Assembly: GCA_028565635.1 (NCBI GenBank)
Contig: JAOXYB010044960.1
Location: 1 to 12,458 of the forward strand
DNA: 12,458 bases
Direction of reading: 5' to 3'
Source of the DNA: Phoronis ovalis
Lineage: Eukaryota > Phoronida > Phoronidae
The notes beneath the pieces are model-generated. The model did not search any database. It was not told the DNA's origin and worked only from the letters and a program-made list of their open reading frames with translations. This document shows, one piece after another, positions 8,153-12,458 of the stretch (positions are counted from its first letter, which is position 1; each line of letters starts with the position of its first letter). Made by a program: the position numbers and the translations under genes.

Positions 8153-9574
8153 TTATGAAAAATAGTAAGTAAAATCACCTGCTGTCTTGAAGTGCTCATG
8201 AATGTATTAAAAATATATTGTATCAAAAAATATGACTATAATCTTAAAAATATTTCTAGGATTTTAACCAAAATAGAAAAAATAATGTTTCTAGAACACT
8301 ATATTTTACAACTATATATACAATTTTTTCTAATAACCGCTTGAAACCCTCATGTTTCAATTTATATTTTAGGTTTATTTTATTGATAGCAGCATTTTGT
8401 TTAGCCACACCTGTTATAGCTTGCCCATCTGATTTGTCCCTTCCCAATCCTCTAGAGCCATATGTGGTTTAGCTTTTAGTAGCTGGGCATTGACTTTGAA
8501 GCTGGTGAATTTCTATGCGGAGATTAGTACATTCTATTGACATATTTACATGGCATGTTAGTTGGAATCTTGTACAACACTATTGAGAACATTACAGTTT
8601 CTGCTTAGAAGATTATTGTAACATTTTGAGGAGCCATGTTAAGATGGTGCCACCTCGCTTAACCTCAGTATTACAAACTCTCAATTGGCACTTACATAGG
8701 GAGCAACCATAATTATACTGGTTAACCCTAAACTTTCTAATCTTTATCATAACAACCACTACTACTTATATAATCCATTGATCAAGCATATTGTACCCTC
8801 TGGAAGATATATTCAAAAAACGAAACCTCAGAGCACATGTATTAACTGCAAAAAAAAAAGGATTAAGGAGTTTTCACTAACATATTGAGAGTTTGAGGGA
8901 TCAATGTGTCAACGAATTATCAAAGAGAATGAATAAACAATTATCTACATATCAGTCCTCGGACTTGAAATTCATCTGTCGAGACCCTCGAATATTTCCC
9001 ATCAAACCACGGCAAAATCTATTAATTGGATATCTCAATCAAGGTTCAGTGACTGCCGTGACACTTTTACAAGCATCCTGGTTACCTAAGTTGAACAACC
9101 TAAAAGTATAAAATAACTACAAATTAAAAGCTAATTGATTACTTTAAGTTAAAGTGAGGAGGCTAGTGCATTTTAGAAAATGTATCCAGTCACTAAGATT
9201 AATATAAGCCCGAATATACGTCAGTAGTAAGTGAAAAGCCACAGTGAATAAGAAAGCAATAAAAGTAAAACATACAAGACTACTTGTTTTTACACAATAC
9301 TAGACCATCACTTCTTAGCTCCATTTTAAATTGAATTACATATTAAACATAACATGCAAAACAATTTATCTAAAGAATTTTTTTCTTCCAAGTAACTGTA
9401 TCTAAGGCATTTGTAACTTGCAATAAACTGGATTTTTGTGCAGGCATATTAACACTTTTATCAGTATGTCAACATTATAATAAATTGCATATTTACTATT
9501 TTTCACAATAGCATTCAATTCATTGTAGTAAGGATTACTAATGAAGTTATCCAACAACTAATGCCATACCTTCA
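8153..9574. other. intergenic and DcpS 3' flank, no gene recognised
   Basis: AT-rich. The stretch 8636-9111 is slightly less AT-rich and holds an open frame (8893-9111, plus) of 72 codons with no similarity I know; it could be a decayed element. An A10 run sits at about 8851-8860. DcpS transcripts must end here on the minus strand. I saw no canonical AATAAA on that strand below the stop; an AGTAAA variant lies at 9492-9497. Confidence 0.4.
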
Positions 9575-9841
9575 TTAAATTTTCCCAGCTTTTCGGAACC
9601 TTGCACAAAGTTCGTCATTTTCCTTGACAACAAATGTTAAAGTCTTTTTCTTATAATAGCATGAATCTATTTCCAAGTTACTAATGACATCACTCATTAA
9701 ATGAGCACGTTCAATCTCCGATCCAGGAGCTTTCAATCCAAGATGAGTGAAATGCACATGCAAGTGATAATATGAAGGTTGATAGTGAAAATATATGCGC
9801 AGCTTGGACGGTGGAACATTGTATTCATCTTGAATGGCTAC
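9575..9841 (-). CDS. DCPS: DcpS terminal exon: HIT motif and C-terminus
   Basis: This last coding exon follows acceptor TTTCACAG and encodes 88 residues and a TAA stop (9577-9575). [20 protein letters not shown] leads into [14 protein letters not shown]. The His-x-His-x-His triad is encoded at 9766-9752, and in the family its middle His is the nucleophile. [20 protein letters not shown] and [13 protein letters not shown] follow, as in other DcpS proteins. The C-terminus (RFRKAGKI) ends at about the length of the human protein. Confidence 0.96.
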   Translation of the reverse strand, partial: VAIQDEYNVPPSKLRIYFHYQPSYYHLHVHFTHLGLKAPGSEIERAHLMSDVISNLEIDSCYYKKKTLTFVVKENDELCARFRKAGKI

Positions 9842-11773
9842 CTGTGAAATAATATGAAAAATCTGCACTCTTTCAAAACTTCAACGATTTTTTAAGAATG
9901 ACAATATTTTGGCAACCCACCAGGAGGCATAACTCAATTTCTTTTTCAAAACCATGTGAGGCTGGCTTTACAACAACAATTGTAGAAAACAACAATACCA
10001 ATAAATGTGACAAAGAATATGTTTAAAATTAAAATTAAAAGAGACCTTGTTTAATGGGCGTGACTGCTTCAAATTTCGGAGTTTTCCATTTTTTTAATCA
10101 GAAAAGACAATTGAACACAACCAAGCAGTTTTCAAAGGCTTTTGTCTGTTAAACAGCTTACTTACTCATTTTCTGAGTAAACAACTTTTCTTTATGGTGT
10201 GGCCTTACCAAACATTTATCCCGGATATTTCTTAGCAATGGTAAATGTTCCGCTGTCAAATCCCTCAAAGACCTGATCCCATGTTGGTGGCATATGGCCA
10301 TTAGGTAGAGACTCTCCGACTGCTTGCCATCCCATTTCATGTCCGGAAGAAGAATAAAACCATTTTCTGGATCAGGGTCCTCAAACACAATGCGTTCTGA
10401 TTCTGTTTTCTTTTCTAGGATATTGTATACCCACTGAAATTAAATACAATTTGTACAAAGCTACATACCACAAACAAATTTATGCCCAAAACCTGGACAA
10501 TTTTCGAGATTCTCCATCCACATTTGGATGTAACAAATAATTTTTCTAGAATGTTATCTACTGCCAGAATTTGCATAGTACATTGAACTTTCTATCAATG
10601 CAATAATTTAAGCTTTGGTTCATGGAATATCATCCTTTGCAACCTTCCAGTCAACAAATTTAAGTATGTCACAAACTGGATAAGATTGGCCAAAATTAAC
10701 CCAATTTTGAGGCCATCTGTGTCGTCAAATTATTTCGAGAATACACAGAAGACAAGAATTGGACTATAATACAATCTCAGTTTATACTAAGTTTCAAAAC
10801 AAAATATTTATATAATGAATTATGGGAATTTATCAGTTTATTAACACATGGTTTTGAAGGAAAGGATCTTATAATAACTGTACAAAACATACACAGTTGA
10901 ATAGAAACTAGTCATTTACTCCCTTGTTCATAATTAAATATTTTCTCTTTGTTGTGCATATTTGTCATCAAAAATGGCTTTTTTTGAAAAATTAGACCTT
11001 TTTGAATCAGAAACTACCAAAAGTGAGGCTCAAAAATTAATTTTAAATTGAACTTTATTTAGATTTTGCCTGGTGGAAGCAACTTTTACAGGCTGGATTG
11101 GAGTAAAGATTGCTGCTGTGACAGGAATTACTTCATTTTTTTTATGGCCTTTTCCCGTCAAGAATTGGATACATTGCTGGGGTCAAATTGTATTCGGAAT
11201 CTTTAACAGCCAGAAAACCACTGCATGTTTGCACCAGTAAAGAATTATGGATGTGCAAATATGGTGAAAAATACATTAAAAGCTGTGGAGAAATTTATTG
11301 TAGTTGCATTCATTTCATAGTAAGATGCAATCAGAGAGATAGATATATGATTCATTGTTACATTTAAAACAGCAAAAACTTGAATTTTATTAAAAATAAA
11401 ATGCTGTTGATTACATGTACTTTATCATGTAGATTATTTTTATACAATAGAATTACATTTTTAGGACAGTGTTAAATTAGGCCTCAAACATATGTTCCCA
11501 ACAGCCAATTCTAAACATGTAGTGTAGGTAACCTATTAGTGGAAAAGTAATGTTTTTTCAGTCTGTGACAATAATTAGATACAGACTCTAGATGAGAATA
11601 GCAATGAATATTACTGATGATACTTACCTGTATGCTGAACTTTATGTCCTGTATGTATGGCAATGTGATGTCATAATAATCCTGTGGTGTTTCCTCCACC
11701 AGGTGGAGCTCCTGTCTAGCATATTTGACAATGTGCTTCTGTGTTGCAGGATAAATCATGGTCACTTTGATAC
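9575..11773 (-). CDS. DCPS: m7GpppX diphosphatase (scavenger decapping enzyme DcpS), C-terminal two-thirds, spliced
   Basis: Gene-level entry for the CDS join 11773-11628, 10433-10209, 9841-9575, minus strand. DcpS hydrolyses the m7GpppN left after 3'-to-5' mRNA decay, releasing m7GMP; it works as a domain-swapped dimer in nucleus and cytoplasm. The three exons give about 211 residues and join in frame (entry phase 2, then 0, 0). They cover the end of the N-terminal domain and the whole C-terminal HIT domain. Cap-contact positions known from the human enzyme are present: Trp in SIQWVYN, Glu in KKTESER, and Pro-Asp-x-Lys in LLPDMKW (Met replaces the human Leu). The histidine triad is HLHVH. 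No breaks were found, so the gene looks functional. The human protein has 337 residues; roughly the first 120 residues here must be encoded beyond 12458. Confidence 0.95.
9842..10208 (-). other. DcpS intron before the terminal exon
   Basis: A 367-nt AT-rich phase-0 intron with donor GTAAGG and acceptor TTTCACAG on the minus strand. Nothing else is recognised in it. Confidence 0.9.
10209..10433 (-). CDS. DCPS: DcpS exon: cap-binding segment
   Basis: This 225-nt exon (75 codons, phase 0 to 0) lies between acceptor TTTAATTTCAG and donor GTAAGG. It opens with [20 protein letters not shown], in which Trp is the residue that stacks on the methylated guanine in human DcpS and Glu in KKTESER corresponds to human Glu185. 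[11 protein letters not shown] follows, with the Asp and Lys that contact the cap. Then come [19 protein letters not shown] and [14 protein letters not shown], which are strongly conserved in the family. A 238-nt repeat begins 11 nt beyond the acceptor. Confidence 0.95.
10445..10682. repeat. direct repeat, copy 1 (238 bp)
   Basis: This copy aligns along its whole length with 12021-12265. By eye there are about seven substitutions and one 7-nt indel (GATGTAACAAATAA here against GATGTATATAACAGCAAATAA in copy 2), or about 97% identity. On the minus strand the copy ends 11 nt before the AG of the DcpS cap-binding exon, so it supplies the branch-point region of that intron. No clear terminal inverted repeats were seen; the ends share only a weak TTTGT similarity. 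Confidence 0.95.
10688..10714. repeat. imperfect hairpin at the edge of repeat copy 1
   Basis: GGCCAAAATT (10688-10697) pairs with AATTTTGAGGCC (10703-10714) around a 5-nt loop, giving 10 bp with a 2-nt bulge. It starts 6 nt beyond the end of repeat copy 1 and is absent beside copy 2. Confidence 0.55.
11628..11773 (-). CDS. DCPS: DcpS exon: end of the N-terminal domain
   Basis: This 146-nt exon lies between acceptor TTTTTCAG (ending at 11774) and donor GTAAGTATC (from 11627). It starts with two bases of a split codon and ends in phase 0. It encodes [20 protein letters not shown] and then [19 protein letters not shown], ending FSIQ. The 'YPAT-x-KH...Y-R-Q-L-L-ET...DY-ITLP' pattern is characteristic of DcpS. 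The internal Met is not a start, since the reading frame and similarity extend to the splice site. Confidence 0.93.
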
Positions 11774-12020
11774 CTGAAAAATATTGGTTTTACATCACAA
11801 GCAAAAACATCCATTACGGACAAACTTAGTTTAATTTATAAGAATGACACGGTTCTGCTCACAACAAAGGCTGTTAATCAAATAACAGTTTTTGCTTCAA
11901 TTAGCCATATAAAAAAACAGTCAGTAAACACTCTTTTAGAAGCAAAGGATGATCGAATCTTAAAGTTATAGTCTGTAATTCCTCTATTAGAGAATGAATA
12001 CTAATACCAGTAGTTCAAGT

Positions 12021-12265
12021 TACGATTTGTACAAAGCTACATACCACAAAAAAATTTATGCCCAAAACCTGGACAATTTTCGAGTTTCTCCATCCAAATT
12101 TGGATGTATATAACAGCAAATAATTTTTCTAGAATGTTACATACTGCCAGAATTTGCATAGTACATTGAACTTTCTATCAATGAAATAATTTAAGCTTTG
12201 GTTCATGGAATATCATCCTTTGCAACCTTCCAGTCAACAAATTTAAGTATGTCACAAACTGGATA
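12021..12265. repeat. direct repeat, copy 2 (245 bp)
   Basis: The second copy lies in the same orientation and begins about 1.58 kb from the start of copy 1, in the DcpS intron upstream of the 11628-11773 exon. It carries a 7-nt insertion relative to copy 1. It does not include the DcpS acceptor or any exon sequence. Beyond 12265 the flank differs from copy 1 and becomes CpG-containing. Confidence 0.95.
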
Positions 12266-12266
12266 T

Positions 12267-12331
12267 ACCACGTAGACGTCATACATCACGTATGTCATAA
12301 ATCACGTCACACTTGCCACAGGCGCAATGCG
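12267..12331. promoter_or_regulatory. CpG-containing cluster of CRE/ATF-like ACGT motifs
   Basis: Within about 65 bp there are six CpGs, unusual for this window, and four ACGT cores: CCACGTAG, GACGTC (12275-12280, a perfect palindrome), TCACGTATG and TCACGTCA (12302-12309, reverse TGACGTGA). GACGTC and TGACGTGA resemble CRE/ATF sites. This could be promoter or first-intron control sequence for DcpS, or simply a repeat with the related units TACATCACGT and AAATCACGT. No TATA box or coding start was seen with it. Confidence 0.3.
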
Positions 12332-12458
12332 GTTTTTGTTTTTTCAAAGAAGTTATTAATTCAAAAGAAGAAATTAGGAAACAGACACTAAGAAGACAGA
12401 AGAAAGAAATCAAAATTGTATCAATTCACTAAGTCATAGGATATTGGTAAACATTTTA

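Larger units (their letters stand above)
10434..11627 (-). other. DcpS intron with repeat copy 1
   Basis: A 1,194-nt phase-0 intron. Its 3' end is occupied by copy 1 of the direct repeat (10445-10682), followed by an imperfect hairpin (10688-10714). A 62-codon open frame without Met lies on the plus strand at 11052-11240 and is not recognised. The rest is AT-rich filler. Confidence 0.85.
11774..12458 (-). other. DcpS upstream intron (partial), no exon seen
   Basis: The sequence beyond the 11773 exon start should be an intron with the split codon in phase 1. I looked for the preceding DcpS exon on the minus strand and found none, so it is probably beyond 12458. The stretch contains repeat copy 2 and a CpG-containing cluster at 12267-12331. 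Confidence 0.65.

Noticed and set aside
8256-8447. 63-codon minus-strand open frame, Lys-rich
   Set aside because: No similarity, and composition follows the AT content; it lies downstream of DcpS without any splice relation to it.
8893-9111. 72-codon plus-strand open frame ending near the DcpS 3' flank
   Set aside because: Protein-like in places but without known motif, upstream exon or promoter; kept only as a remark in the intergenic entry.

Overview
The window is AT-rich, intron-rich nuclear DNA from an animal, most likely a marine or other aquatic invertebrate; the species cannot be told from the sequence. Short exons with GT...AG borders and consistent phases lie in long AT-rich introns. 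The two recognisable protein families (an extracellular VIT-domain protein of the inter-alpha-trypsin inhibitor heavy chain type and the scavenger decapping enzyme DcpS), together with a K02A2.6-like Ty3/gypsy relic, fit a metazoan. No prokaryotic features, tRNA, rRNA or CRISPR array were seen.

Layout. (1) 1-4225, minus strand: the 5' part of an ITIH-like gene. It has a TATA box (4218-4225), a signal-peptide exon (4011-4079), and two exons that together encode much of a VIT domain (1698-1855 and 1332-1445). The rest of the gene lies beyond position 1. Its introns hold two likely interspersed repeats, one of which contains a perfect DR1 nuclear-receptor-type site. (2) 4226-9574: about 5.3 kb between genes. 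It contains a heavily broken Ty3/gypsy pol fragment on the plus strand (about 5372-6606: end of RNase H, H2C2 zinc finger, integrase core, integrase C-terminus) and an unidentified frameshifted coding-like stretch (7743-8152). (3) 9575-12458, minus strand: the last three coding exons of DcpS (9575-9841, 10209-10433, 11628-11773), which join without loss of frame and contain the cap-binding segment and the histidine triad. The exons for the N-terminal roughly 120 residues are not visible and should lie beyond 12458.

The two host genes run head-to-tail on the minus strand. Nothing links their functions: DcpS degrades cap remnants inside the cell, whereas an ITIH-like protein is secreted. The most notable non-coding structure is a 238/245-bp direct repeat, about 97% identical apart from a 7-nt indel. 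One copy ends 11 nt from the 3' splice site of a DcpS exon and the other lies about 1.6 kb away in the intron upstream of the preceding exon. I found no convincing undescribed biological system; the findings below are leads of modest weight.
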